Below are positions 35,725 through 48,022 of a stretch of 64,000 nucleotides of DNA, one piece after another. The stretch covers positions 708,134 to 772,133 of the forward strand of contig AZGY01000007.1 of NCBI GenBank assembly GCA_001636675.1. The letters run 5' to 3'. Each line of letters begins with the position of its first letter. The stretch's first letter is position 1. Below the pieces are notes generated by a model. That model was given only the letters and a program-made list of their open reading frames with translations, was not told the origin of the DNA and did not search any database. Origin of the DNA: Moelleriella libera RCEF 2490. Taxonomy: Eukaryota > Ascomycota > Sordariomycetes > Hypocreales > Clavicipitaceae. The translations under genes were made by a program, and so were the position numbers.

Positions 35725-37576
35725 TCAATAGCCAAAATCCTCCCATTCAACCTGCTCGCCACTCAGCCATGTGGTCAGCAGCTTCAAGAGTCTCGGCCCG
35801 GCACATAGATAAAACTTTCTTCCCTGTCCCTTCAGGCTTGCCACATCGCTTGCTGCCATGCGCCTCCTTTCTATGCCCCTGGCACCTAGATCTGCCAGTC
35901 TCTGTTCCACCATCTGCCCCATGTCTCCCGTGACGAATAGAGTCGTGACGCCTGCCAGTCCCGGGATTTCTTCGAAAGATCGCACTGCCAAGGGCGCATC
36001 CTCGCCGTGCAAACTCCATGCCACCGAAAAGTCCACCCCGGCATCCAGGACGCCGCGCGCCTGAGCGAGCACTGGCGTGATGCCGACACCACCAGCGACA
36101 AACACTGACTTCTCTGCAGATCCGACACTCGCGGGCATGCGGAACTTGGCTTCGCCGGCAAAGCCTAGAACAGAGATGTTGAGGGGTACCCTGGTGTTGT
36201 GTTTCCACATGAGGCCTGTTGCGGGCCCGTTTCGTCGCGCCGTGATTTGAAGCCTGCCGTCTTGCGGGGGGCTCGATACGGTGAACGTCCGTATGAAGTC
36301 GTCATTGATGCTTTGGGGCGCCTCGTCGCGCATGTGCGAGTAGCCCAAGCTCAGCTCTGGCTCAAAGTCAAGCGTGATGTGCTGCCCGGCGTCCCATCGC
36401 GGCGTGACGCGGCGGCCTCGTGATGACGAAGACAGGTCCCAGGTAAAAATGCCGATAGTGGGCGTGATGAGCTCCCTCTTGACGAGCGTTGCCGTAAGAT
36501 CAGACCCTGCAGAGATATCCGTGGCCAGCGGGTCGTTCCTCTCGGCTGTCAAGTATCGTAAAGGAGGGTTGTAGGGCGAGTATTCTCCAAGGGCGCCGCG
36601 GAACGGCAGGCCGCCCCTGACGAACTTGGCCTCCGAAACGTTGATCTTAACTGCAAGTCGTGTGCGAGCCAAGAGTGAGGAAGCTTCATCCCCAATCAGT
36701 ACGGACGCGCTACCTGTGAGGTATAACACGCTGGCTGTGTCAAAATCAGGAATGACGATGCCAATGAGCGGATTCATCCTGAGATTTCCTAGCGTCTGAT
36801 ACAACCTGTTGCCGGAATCTGCGCGACAACAGTCAGTCCATGTCTTCTTTCCAGATTTCCTCCCAAAGTCGGAATAACTCACATTCTGGATACACCAGCT
36901 GCACTTCCCCCGGCTTATTGGACAGGATCCTTACGAACCCCGGCTTGCCACCTCTGTGGTTCGTATCCATTGAGTCTCCGTTTGTGCTGGAGAGGAAGAA
37001 CATGTCGGCCTTGTAAATCACATCCAGAGCCTCATTTCCGAGAGGAAGCTCGTTGCTCACGAGCTCCGCATGATCCGGATTGTGCTTCACCACTTCCTTC
37101 TTGTTCAAATACTTGGGACAGTTGCCAAGGCTCTCCGTGACCGCCACGGCGGCTTGCACGCCGTTTTCAACGACAGCTCCTGCAATGAAGGCTCCTATCA
37201 ACTTCACCCGGTCCCGCGTCTCCAGATCAATCGACAGCGCAGACACCATCTTGCCCTGTCCGTTATTTGGCCGCGTCACGCCATCAGCATCGGCTTCTTT
37301 CCAGAGGGCTGCGAACACAGGATCATGCCGTCTGTCCACAGCCGTCTTCAAACCCAACACCCCCTCAGCCACCTGTCCCGCAAATCCTCGCTCACCGCCC
37401 CAGATGGTTGTCCACGGGCGATTCTCTTCGTCGAGGGTTCCGACAGCAACGAGCGGCGAGTCTTGCACCCGGGCGACATATCGCGCTGGTAGCCCGGTCA
37501 CGGACGGGTTGGGGCCCGCGGGGACCTTGAGTGCCTCCCGCATCGCGGCCTCGCCATCGTGAAACTCAGATGGCAT
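35725..37576 (-). CDS. fusion oxidoreductase: PNPOx-like FMN-binding domain plus ferredoxin-reductase (FAD/NAD) domain
   Basis: Two exons: 37576-36883 and 36818-35725; 595 residues (620 if the in-frame ATG at 37651 is used). The N-terminal ~300 residues resemble the pyridoxamine-phosphate oxidase-like split barrel (SPLVAVGTLDEENRPWTTIWGG; GNRLYQTLGNLRMNPLIGIV). The C-terminal part is a ferredoxin-NADP reductase module. It has the FAD motif RTFT at about 408-411, the NAD(P) motif AGGVGITPV at 473-481 and CAGP near 570. There is no 2Fe-2S domain at the C terminus. Fungal genomes carry this fusion as an uncharacterised FAD-binding oxidoreductase; electrons presumably pass from NAD(P)H through FAD to a flavin or substrate in the N-terminal domain, which is inference. 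The 37576 start fits the usual family start (MPSEFHDGE). Confidence 0.9.
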
Positions 37577-38428
37577 TTCTGTGATGCCTTGAAGGCTTTG
37601 CAAGGCAAGCAGCTGTCCAATCGATGCGAATGCTAGATTATGGATGTGCATGGAACTCGCCACGCCTCCATGCTCGTTGTTAAAGGGAAGGGAATCCTAG
37701 GAATAAGATAAATTTCAAACGATGACACTGGCTCCATCAAAGGTAGCTATCCGAAGGCCCAAAGCAACAAGCCGAATGCCATGAATGGCATCGGCTTTCG
37801 TTCTCGGCAGTGCCCGGCCAATTCTCGGGTTGACAAATCAGACCTACCACGCCCACGGGCATAGGACGCAATTCCGGTGCGAAATGTCGCGTCTCGCCCT
37901 GGACCGCTGTCCTCGTATCAGCCAGCTCACGTAACCCCCCTCCCGCCTATTTCGGCTTCTTTTCTCACACACCAGCGCCTTGGCTCTTGTCGGATTACTA
38001 AGATGGGACCAATTAGATCGACGCCACGACGCCACGGAACCCGTAACCTTTGGAATCATTGTTTGGTACGTGCTCAGCCAACGAAGCCAAGGCCAATCGA
38101 GATACGTCAAGTCATATTCAAGTTCCTCAAGCTATTGCCCTTATTTTCCACAAGACACCTAATTACTACCCTGAGGAGAAAAAAAACTCTGTACGGAATT
38201 GCGTCGCCACCACATCAAATGCCTTTGATAGGCCGAAATTTTAAAGTCGCGTCCAACGTATGCGCCTCTGCCCTCTTTTCTAGCCTGGAGCGAGATTGCC
38301 AGGTCAATGACCATGAGACATCAGTCTGCAAGGTACTTCCAGCTTGGCATCGGCAGGTCATGCATCAGCATTGGTAAGACAGGGCAGAGGCTCTGCGAAC
38401 CAAATGGCTGATCAACACATGCTATTTT
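37577..38428. other. intergenic between PNPOx-FNR and Kch1-like genes
   Basis: 852 bp with the PNPOx-FNR promoter and the 3' flank of the Kch1-like gene. No supported gene. Confidence 0.5.
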
Positions 38429-40271
38429 CTAATAATATCCCCCGCCGTTCGGCTGCGACTCGAGGTCGTATCCATACGGTCCTCTGCCTGTGTTCTGAGG
38501 TGTGCCGGAACGACTATGCGGGTCCCCCCTCTGGGCGTACTGCGGCACCGGCGCCGTCATGTTGCGTTGCGGAGGATACTGCTGAGGCCCTTGTGGAGGC
38601 ATTGGTCCTGCAGGGCCTGTCATACTCCGCGCGAGTGGTGAAGAAGTACCATGGAATTGTGAATGTGCAGCAGGCGGTGCGGCGCTGTAAGGCTGGTATG
38701 CTACGGGTCCGGTGTTGTTGCGACCCATCGCAGGCGGCGCTGTGGCATTGCTGTCCATTGATCGGTTTGTCCATGTCCTCGCAGGACCGGACTGCAGTGG
38801 CATGCTTCGCTCCGTGAGAGCCGGGCTGGCAGTGATGTTCCTAAGGGGCGAGCCATTGGGTTGAGGCATGGGTGATCCGAAGCCGATCCGGGAATGTGCC
38901 AGGCTCCTTTGCGAATTCGACGTGCCTGGTCGGGTCGGTGGTATGATTCCGCCGTAATAGTCGCTCTCGGGCAGGCTGGGCGCAGGCGACTGGGATCGTC
39001 CATAACCAAAATCTGCGGCTGAAGACACCAGCGGGGCATGAGACGAGAAGCTTGATACGGATCCTGCAGTTGCGGTCCGTTGTACAGGACGCCTTCCGCC
39101 GACAGAACCCATCTCGATGTTTCCGGGCGAACTGGGGCGGGACGTGTACATTGGCAACGCAGTTGTCGACTCGTCGCGGCCTATCGTAGGCATCTGAGGA
39201 AGAGCATCGTCCATTCCTTCCTGCGAGTAAGGAAGCGTGGGCAGCGTGGCAGAACGATCAAGCGATGGCGTTTTCTCGCCATTCTTCTTAGCATTTTTCA
39301 GCTCAGCCTTCCATCTGTCGGCCTGGCCCTTCGCCAGAGCCTTGTTGACCTTCTTAGAGACGATGCGCAACAGCTTCTTATTGACTTTTCTTTCACAATA
39401 TCCCGTCAGGCCACCGTCGGCTCGCGGAATCCAGTGGAATAGGAAGAAGACGTAGAAGAAGCAGGCCATGAGTAAAAAGAGTGCGGAAAAAATCCAAATG
39501 ACCAAGGTGAAGCACATGGCTGCCAGGATCAGAGCTTGTTGAAAATCCTCCATGGCGAGCAACTTGATCTTGTCGAAAAAACCCAGGATGGCACCGTCAA
39601 CGCTTGTGGCATCAGACGACAGCTTGGCTACGTACACAGATCTCAACGTGATCGCGTTGACGACCTGACGAGGACCTGAACAGAAAATGACGCGGATCCA
39701 TGCTGAGCAGGTCGGTTAGCACCCGTCGCTTTCGACGAAGACAAGGGCAGGGGAGAGAGACTACAGCTTGCTTACATTGGAAGCTGAAATAAGTGAACAG
39801 AGCAACATATTCCGAGCCCTTTTTACTTTTGGCAAGCGCAGCAAATACCAAGAATCTTCTCCAGCCTTGGCCTCCACAGATTCGAATCGACTCCCAGCGA
39901 GCGGCCAGACCGTCAAGGAAACACTCGGCAACGTTTCCCCGCCTCACAACTCGAAAGGCTCTCACGCTCTCGAAAGCGAGGTTGACGAAGGAAAGTAAAA
40001 TGCAGATGGAGAAGATCCATTTGGAGACGGAAATGGGTATAGCGGGCTCAATCTTGGACGACCAGCGGCTGAATGCAAGAAGATTGACGGCCGTGAAACT
40101 GTCGACGGCATAGACGGCAATGGAGATAATCAACATGAACCAAAGATAGCAGTAGGCGAATATCGGACCGCATCCGCATCCCCTGGCCCTGAAGTCCTTC
40201 AAACTGATGTAGTCCCATTTCTGGTCAGCAAACTCCCGAGTCTGCTTCTTTCGATGACTGGCGCAGCCCAT
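38429..40271 (-). CDS. kch1: Kch1/Prm6-type low-affinity potassium transport protein
   Basis: Two exons: 40271-39776 and 39702-38429; 589 residues. The first ~300 residues match the fungal KCH family, whose yeast members promote low-affinity K+ influx and calcium-channel activation at the plasma membrane during pheromone or stress response. Visible features are YISLKDFRARGCGCG at about 20-35, a span IFAYCYLWFMLIISIAVYAV, then SFTAVNLLAFSRWSSK. A second span is ISVSKWIFSICILLSFVNLAF. RGGNVAE-like and GQGWRRFLVF...KSKKGSEYVALF follow, and then a hairpin of long spans near 225-260. The C-terminal ~290 residues are disordered, Ser/Pro/Gln-rich and end GGGYY, far longer than in yeast. Start begins MGCASHRKK, whose Gly2-Cys3 could be acylated. 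Splice phases close. Confidence 0.9.
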
Positions 40272-43200
40272 TTTGCCGAGCTATTCAGTGAGCGTAAACG
40301 TCGATGCGGGTTGAAGACTCGACTGAGAGAGAGCGTCAAAGTGTTGCGGACCTGCCGTCAGCACTATCTGCCCTTCCCCAAATATGTATGTCTGCCGTCT
40401 TCGCGTCGAAAAGAATGTTCTGGATACTGTTGTCTTCCCGTCACGAGGCACCGACCAGCAGGCGAAGTGGAAGAAAAAAATGCCTTTGGCTGGTATTGTC
40501 AACGTAAGATCATCCCCATATCGAGATCATACACCAGGTATATCGTATGGAGTGACACCGAAATTTGAATTGAAGACGGAGTTTCGTTCGTATCACAAAG
40601 GTCGCGGTTCGCAGAAATCGTAGTCGGAGAAAGCCGAATTCGTGTCCACCGGAATTGGGTATCAGAGACAGGGCAAAGGGCAAGTCTGTTCAGGAGACGA
40701 CCGAATAATGGCTGCAATTACGCCGATTGCAGGCAACCCTGGTCTGCGCTCACGCAACCAGAGACCGTGAGTGATTCGGGAAAAGGAAAAAAAACACAGG
40801 CGTTGTCACCGCTGTGATGAGAAAGGAGATATCGCCAGGGTGAACGATGTTGCCGCCGAGTTTGAGCTGCGCGCCGAGACGTGGCGGGACAATGCAGGCG
40901 AGGACGAGAGAATGCACCGAGACGCAAACACCAGACAGGAGTTTGGCTATTGTCTGTGTTGGAATGCAGCAGACGGGCGGCTGGCGACAACGAGAAACGA
41001 GAGACAAGAGACAATAGCCCAGGACGGGAACAGCAACCAGTTTCAAGGGCAGCCGACCGAGGGCGCAACCATGGATTGGCCGATCGACAGGCTGAACGGA
41101 GAGGCGTGGGAGGCGTCCGCCCATCCCTTCTGATGTCTCAATAGCATCAGATCGCTGAACTCTGAGCAGCGGACAACAGCTTGGAGATTGGATTTGACAT
41201 TGATTGGTTCATACACGCCCCCCCCCCCCCTCTTTCTGGCAGCATCTGCAAGGGGTACCACTCATTGCGACCGCCAGGGGTTCTGCCATCTAATTGGCCT
41301 GCCAAATCTATTCTGTACACTCAAACGCCGGACCCCCCCCGCGGTCGGGAGTTCCATTCCAACCAAATTCTTTCGCGCTGGCCAGGCGGCAGCTGGCGCA
41401 GCCGACAGACAGAAGAGGAAAAGAACTCGCATCGCACATTCGTTTTCCTTCTCACCATGGCGCTTCGGTGCAGAAAAGTAACACAACACAAAACATGAGC
41501 GGACACCACTGTTGCTGCAACGCCGGGGCTTCACGCCCCTTCGCCGCACCCAGGCCTTGGTCTTTTCCGTTTCTGTCCGAGACGGTCGGTCTCGTGCGCA
41601 CGCGCGCGAGGCCGCCAACAGATTGCCATCAAATCTCCACCAAGGTAACGGGGGTGGGATAGATGACCTTGAAACAAGCCTTGACGCCCTTCTTCCCTCC
41701 CCCTCCTTCCTCTGCCATGACAAGGACACTTCCTACGCAGAAGATGGTTCGTTACCTCCAGATCCCCCTGGTGTTTGACCCGCCACTCAGCTGGTTGCAC
41801 CACGCGAATGGGTGCGATGCCACATGCCTCATGACCTTCACCTCGAATCCTCCGGGGAAATCACCTCTCTTAGAAAAGGAGCGTCGGCCGAGTGGTGCTG
41901 AGAGTTTCACGATGTCGCTGGCGGAGACAACGGGCGTTCAGCGTTTGCTGCCACACTTGACCAATCCTCACAAGTGTCAACTCTACTAGGTGTACCGTCC
42001 TCAGCTTGCTACGCCACTCCATCTGCGGGACTACTATACATACGTACGTTGGTAGACGAATGCCCAATGATGAGTCGTTCCCGCCACTATGCAGCAGACA
42101 TGCCATTCCGGATACGTAGCCATCTATCGATTTCACGAACAATAGTGCATCGCACCGTAGATGACTGGCAATGTAGGCACTCATGCCGCGGCGTCTCACA
42201 ACGCATGTCTCAGCAATGCTCTCTCATGCTGCGTGCTGACCGATTCATGGGGCCGGCAGCACTCTGATGTCGCGACTCGGCCGGTCTGCGTCTCGGCCTC
42301 GGCAGGATTTTTCCGTCCCTCCACCCCTCTGGGGGGGAGTCACGTCACTGACAGACAGCTCAGTCAATACAGTATGTTGTATGTCAGCAGCAATCTTATT
42401 TTAAGAGGTGAAACGATCAGCAGATTTGATTGATTGCCCGCGGCGACAAGTCATCAGATGGCACACACAACATCGGCATATTGGGATCATCTGTTTGCAA
42501 CATACGTGCATTGCCCTTGCACTTCATGACTGGACATTTTGTCTGCATGCATTTAAAGTCTCGAATGCTCCGTGGTATCGTGTGTGCGTGTGCGTGTGCG
42601 TGCACTCAACCCGCAACCCACGTGCAAGAAGACGAGAAGGCCCCCCACGGCTTGCCTTTATTCTGGACGTGGCACGACACGGCATAAATTGATCATTGCG
42701 AGGGGGGAGGGGAGGCCTGCAAACGACTCGATTACCTTGGGTTGTCAATGCTCATTGGGCCCAAGGGCATGGCTTGAACCATGCCAATGATTCACGCTAG
42801 GCGACTGCCCCAAAATCTGCATAGAAACGACGCATGGCCTGGCGTGGTCCTCTGGGCCATGCGCCATCACAATCTGTATTCTCGTGACTGGCGCTACACC
42901 CTAGTGCACTTTGGGTGATTGATGGTGGCTCTGTTCCCGTTTGGGGAATCTTTTTTTCTGTATTGGCTGACAGGCTCTGCCACAGAGACCTCTCTCTCTC
43001 CGTGAAGGGTCCATCGAGCTCCGAAAAGACGGCCGTCAAGTCGGTTTTGAATCTGATTTGTCAACTCGCTTCCTACACAGACCGAATGACAGGCCGAATG
43101 AGGATTTTGAGACCCCAATTCCTACCAGATGCATAAGTTGAGATGGTGGTGAGTGTAGCGGTGAGCATTGCTGCAACCTCCCTCCTGCTCGCCTGCTTGC

Positions 43201-43586
43201 CCGCTCTCTTTCCCTTTCCCTGAACCAACGGGCAGCGACAGCTACGAGCCCCACCGCCCAACCCCAACTGTCTTACTGTATTGTTCCCACCTTCAACGTC
43301 ATCTTCCTTGATGCGCATGCTCTCCTCGGCGCCACTTTTGGTCTTCCCACAAAAGCACATCACCGCAAACAAATTTCTGTTTACTTGTTCGATTTTCCTC
43401 CCCACTGCGACCAGTGATAGGAAGGGGGAAAAATAAGAGAGAACACAAACAAATCCCCACGCACGAAACAACATCGTCGTCATCGAGTTTGCTGGCGCGC
43501 GTCATAGTTTCTTCGATCGACAAGCACGAGCCCAGCAGGAAGAGGTCAGAGGAAGAAGAAGAAGAAACAAGAAGAAAAGCCCAAGG
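40272..43586. other. 3.3-kb gap between divergent genes
   Basis: It lies between the Kch1-like (-) and roadblock-like (+) starts. Several open frames on both strands are short and of biased composition, and I support none. It contains C runs at 41221-41231 and 41334-41341 and a GT-rich stretch at 42580-42602. An A/G-rich leader occurs near 43530-43580. Confidence 0.5.
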
Positions 43587-44333
43587 ATGGCGGCGGTCCC
43601 CAGCAACACGCCGCCTCTCCTCCTGACGAAGCGACTCAATGCCTTTCTCCACGCCAACCAGACCGCCCAGCTCCCGACTCTCCTCCTCACCACGTACCAC
43701 GGCAAGCTTCTTGCCCACGCGAGCCCCCAGCACCCAGTCTCGGTCCTCCGGACCCATGCCACTGTCGCAGCGTCCCTGCTCGCCATCCACACATCGTCAT
43801 CGGTCGACGTGCCATCAGCTCTACCCGGCTCCAGGACGCCCGATCCCATCTCGAGCTCCCCTCCTTCGTCAGAAGACCACGACCACAATAGCAATCATCA
43901 CGACAACCATCACGAAGACCACAACAACCCAACCGATTCCAGCTATGATCGTGGTCCAGCAGCTTCAGCAGCAGCTACCGCTTCATCGCGAACGAGAGTC
44001 GCCGTTCAGCCCGTCACAATAACTGTCCAGCTCAGCGGCGGCACGTTCATCATACGGCGCTTGAAGTGCGGCCTCCTGTTCGTGTGCGTCGGGCCGTCGG
44101 CGCAGGATCTCCATTCTGATGCGCTGCACGAAAATGGTGACGCGGCCGGAAGCAGTCCCAGCGACGGGGGGAGCTTCGTCACCGTCGATGGCCAGACCTC
44201 GTCCAGCTTGGATAGCATGGGCGCGGCTTCGGTCGTCGCCATGAGGAGACAAGCTGGTGAACTGGCGCGCTGGCTGGATGACAAGCTCGGCACCTTGTCC
44301 GTTCCCGAAGAAGGGGTAGGATCTATTGATTGA
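43587..44333 (+). CDS. small protein, possible roadblock/LC7 fold, with His/Asp/Asn-rich insert
   Basis: An intronless frame of 248 codons. The N-terminal ~70 residues (PPLLLTKRLNAFL...LPTLLLTTYHGKLLAHAS) look like the first helix and strands of a roadblock/LC7 domain. About 140-165 (VTITVQLSGGTFIIRRLKCG, LLFVCVGP) could be the remaining strands, and the C-terminal Arg/Leu-rich helix (RQAGELARWLDDKL) the last helix. Between them is a disordered insert of about 65 residues, very rich in His, Asp and Asn. In fungi such proteins include subunits of the EGO/Ragulator complex on the vacuole, which controls TORC1; assignment here is tentative. The ATG at 43587 follows an A/G-rich leader. A donor-like GTAGGA near the stop could add an unseen exon. 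Confidence 0.7.
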   Translation: MAAVPSNTPPLLLTKRLNAFLHANQTAQLPTLLLTTYHGKLLAHASPQHPVSVLRTHATVAASLLAIHTSSSVDVPSALPGSRTPDPISSSPPSSEDHDHNSNHHDNHHEDHNNPTDSSYDRGPAASAAATASSRTRVAVQPVTITVQLSGGTFIIRRLKCGLLFVCVGPSAQDLHSDALHENGDAAGSSPSDGGSFVTVDGQTSSSLDSMGAASVVAMRRQAGELARWLDDKLGTLSVPEEGVGSID

Positions 44334-45165
44334 ACCTACGGCCATCCTACTTCCTGCTTTTATTTTCCTTCTCTTCTTATATCCCTGTGTGCCTCTGCTG
44401 TTCTCTGTCTCTCGATCATTTCCTTCCCGGCCCTCTGTTTCGTGAATGAGAAAATGATGTAGAGAAGCATGGAAACTGGCGTTCTTGGAGACTCGGCTAC
44501 CGCTACCGGGATCGGTCTCATTGGTTTGCATAGGCGTGTGCATGGGCAAGATCAAGCGATGGTTGAAAGGGGGATTTCCTACCTGAATTTCAGTGTTTAT
44601 TTTTTTTTTTGTCAAGTCGCACATAGCATCTGCCTGCCCGCTTCCCTGCGGCGCATCAGAAGATGACGAGCCTGTGAGTTGCGTTATAGCATACACCCAA
44701 AGCGTGCCTTGGCTTGCCGCGGGACCAAATTATACTCGCGCGACATATCTTTTCTTCCCAAGTCTTGGTTGGTCATAATACAGCGTCCAACCTGGGACCA
44801 CTAGCGAGAGAGGAGCACCACTTGTGGCAGCTCATCACGTCGCATGATAACACGTTGCACCATCACAGTTGGGAATGCATCGGAAATGATATCAGATAAT
44901 AATTGCGGCAAGTTGACGCAATCGTGCATCGAAACAAACGCTTCGACGTATCGTACACAAGCCGGGCCAGCAAGCGGTGGCATGTGTGTCAGCCTACCTG
45001 TGAGTGTACAAAGGGAAAACCACCACTGACGACTCCCCCAAATTGCGCCGTGAAAAGACCAAAAGTTCGCTTGAGGGAAATACCAATGCTCCACCCAGAA
45101 TGTTCAATGCCCAAAGGAATTCGCCAACTCACATGCTGCAGCTCCAAAGTCACACACTTTGCTTT
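44334..45165. other. convergent intergenic region
   Basis: 832 bp between the 3' ends of the roadblock-like (+) and phosphoprotein-like (-) genes. It contains a T run near 44600-44610. No supported gene. Confidence 0.5.
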
Positions 45166-47149
45166 TTATTCAATGCTCATACGCATGAGTCCGTCATGAG
45201 TATCGACCATTCCCTGAAATCCAACTCTCCCCTTGCTGTTGTGCCGGCTGCTCGTACCGGGTCCGGGGTTGCCGGGCGTACCGGCGCTGACGCTTCCGGT
45301 GTCGCTTTGTGCGCTGCTGCCTGCCCTGTCACCTCCCGTGCTCCCTGGACGAGAACCCCATGGCGCCGAATCTCGCTGCATTGGGCTTTGCAGAATGGGT
45401 GAATTGTGGGCGCTCATCCCGGGGCTTACGGCACGTCGCTTGAAGCTTACGGGGTCGAAATCGTCGTCTCTCCGTCGTTTGTTGTTTATTCTCCGGGTGA
45501 TCTCCGCGGCGCTCGGTCCTTGAATGTTGCTGCCAGGAAAGACCTAGTCGAAGACAGTCAGCATCTCACTCCACCCCCCTCTGCGTGATGTGAAAAAGCT
45601 CACCGTATTCTCGAAACAACCCCTAGGCAGAGGCGAATCAGCAGCAGCGTCCTCGCTCATTCCAGACGAGGAGCCGCGAGGTAAGACAGTCGGCGGTGGG
45701 GACGTCGTGCGCGTGCCCCCAATGCTACTCGATTCAGAGAAGGTGTCCCAAAAGTTTCTTCCCCTGGAGTTTCTCATGGCCTGCTGCTTGAAGCTGCTCG
45801 ACAGCCCCGAGGATACATTGCTTGCCATGGTCATATCGTCCTCTTGATTGTCGTCGATGGAATCGGCAGTAGCCATGTTTGGAGAAGAGAGAATGCTAGC
45901 TGCTGCGCTCAGATCGGTTTGCAGAGGCGGAATTCTCGGTCCGCGGCTGACATCACTCTCGCGAACATGCTTGACAACTTCAGCCTCCCGGCGTGTTTCC
46001 GCCTCCGCTGGAGCTCCTTCTTCGGACAATGCAGCTCTGATGCGAGCAAAAGTCTTTGGTTTTGGCTAACGCGTTTCATGTCAGCCTAATACCGCCGGTC
46101 GAGCCGCGGATGAAGCATTCGGCAGCACAACTTACCAAAAGATTTCCACGTCGAGTCACGGTTCGGCGAGTGACACCTCGTTGCGGTCCATCTCCAGCAT
46201 TGCCGTCAACATCACTCTGCGAACGACCGCTCTCATCCCCGTCGGCTGTGGATATATGCAGTTGATTCGCTTGCCAGCTTATGCTCTCTCGTCGCGTCTT
46301 TGACGAGTTACTGGGGGGCGATTTGGACAGCGCGGCAGCAGTCGTGTTGAAGCCCAGGCCTAGAGGGCCTCGCACCTTCTTTTTGTGTTGTTTCCGGTGG
46401 CGCTGCCGTTGCTGAAAACTCATGAGACAAGCCATGGCTGGAGATCCGAAAGGGCCAGCAGGGTTCATGTTGGAGGTTGTTCGGGACACTTGCGGCGTAG
46501 TCACGTATGGTTCGTCCATATCCTCGTCCATTAAGTCATCGTCATCAGAAGAAGTAGAAGAATCAGATGCGACAGCATGCTGTGTAGTGCTCCCCAAAGA
46601 GCTGCTGATATTCATCCTTTCGTGATTGCCCATCATAGACCACAAAGAGGAGGAGGTCTGTTCGGGACCGGTGAGCTCTCCCCTCCTGCTAGAAATATTC
46701 ATAGCTCGGTTTCCCAAGGTCGGCGATGAGTCCGGCGATGACTCGGCCAGAGTGGAGTGGTGCAAGCTGGTCGCGGCACGGGAAAAGTCGAGGCCGCGTG
46801 ACCGGCGTGGCAAGATATTCGTTGGTGAGGCGTATATTTGCGAATGATCAAGTTTCGGCGACAGCGGAGGCGGCTTCACATACGGATTTGAGGCCGCAGG
46901 CGGAGGAGTATACTGCCGAGGCGGCATTTGCAGTGACAAAGCCTTGGGCTCAGCTCGACGGGGTGTTGCTGGTGGCTGCGAATCCCTGATGCTCATGTCG
47001 TCTTTTGACGTCCTCCGCGACCCCTCGAACAGTTGAGGAGGATCGGAGAGTTTCTTGGACGGCGTGCCTTCGCCATCTGAGAGGGAACGTGTCCTATTGA
47101 CAGTCGGTGTTTTGACGCCTGCGAAGGGCCCGAATTGTGTACTGTCCAT
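45166..47149 (-). CDS. conserved fungal protein, Ser/Pro-rich, function unknown
   Basis: Three exons, in coding order: 47149-46136, 46065-45604, 45543-45166; 617 residues, phases close. The protein is mostly disordered, with many Ser-Pro and Thr-Pro sites. It has short blocks that look constrained: LDHSQIYASPTNILPRRSRG, SSLWSMMGNHERMNISSSLG, KPKTFARIRAALSEEGAP with EAEVVKHVRESD, RRINNKRRRDDDFDP with SFKRRAVSPGMS, and a terminal KGRVGFQGMVDTHDG. Such blocks around a KRR-type basic cluster fit a nuclear phosphoprotein or cell-cycle/transcription regulator, but I cannot name a family. The ATG at 47149 is the first good start; the frame is open upstream to 47266, which has only a TTG. Confidence 0.85.
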
Positions 47150-48022
47150 GATGGTCGATTCATCGATGTGAGGCCCCAATACGGCTTGAACCGAAGCGCG
47201 GCAATGGCAGGGCCAATGCGCGTCCACCAGAGGTCGGTCGCCTCCGTCATTGGCTGGTGTCGCCAACGGAATGAATCACTGAGATGCAAACAACCCGGCC
47301 ATCAAGCGCTGTCCTGACGTTGTGCCGAGTAAGAAAGGAAAGGCTAGCATGAGACTATCGGCTAAAGCTGGTGGGTGGACCGCGGCCACGGCGAGCGTAT
47401 CGCGGCTAAACAGCGTGTGGCCGGTACGGAAATACATGCTAGCCGCCTGTATACCTCGCTTGTTCCAGTGTCAGTAGAGATTGCTGACTTGCGCCGCTGG
47501 ACGGGCCAAGGGAACTGGCTTGCCTGCAGCAAGCGGCTGTCAATGTTTGCTTGGTCTGCACGCCTTGAAATGTTTGAGATGTATGCATAACCGTCGTCGG
47601 GGATATCACGTACATGTGATCCGTCTCGGTCGTAACACACGACACACACACAGACACACACATAAACAACATGGGGGGCTTGTGCATGTGGGGTTTGCGA
47701 CGACTCTACGGTAGTCAATTCATTGTCATTGTACGATTCATCCTCGCTGCTGCATCTTACTGTGTAAAGGAAAGTGTGGACGGAAGACCTGATCGAGCTA
47801 TGCCGACAGTTCATGAATTTCATGTTGCCCATCACACGCCAGTCTACTTAAGTACTCGCACATATCCAGGTAGCGCGTTTGGTTCTTTGACGTCAGCACT
47901 GATCGCGACCGCCCGGCGGCGGGGCAGGAGCGGCGGGGCAATCTCCAACCTCGAGCGCTGGGTGCACCTGCAAGATAGGATTTGAAAAGCACGGCTCAAG
48001 CTCTACATAGTTGTCGACCCTG
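47150..48022. promoter_or_regulatory. divergent promoter region, phosphoprotein-like gene and glyoxalase
   Basis: 873 bp between two divergent genes, with a (CA)n-rich stretch at about 47636-47665. No named element recognised. Confidence 0.45.

Noticed and set aside
43502..43894. 130-codon antisense frame at the start of the roadblock-like gene
   Set aside because: Antisense shadow over real plus-strand codons, no start context.
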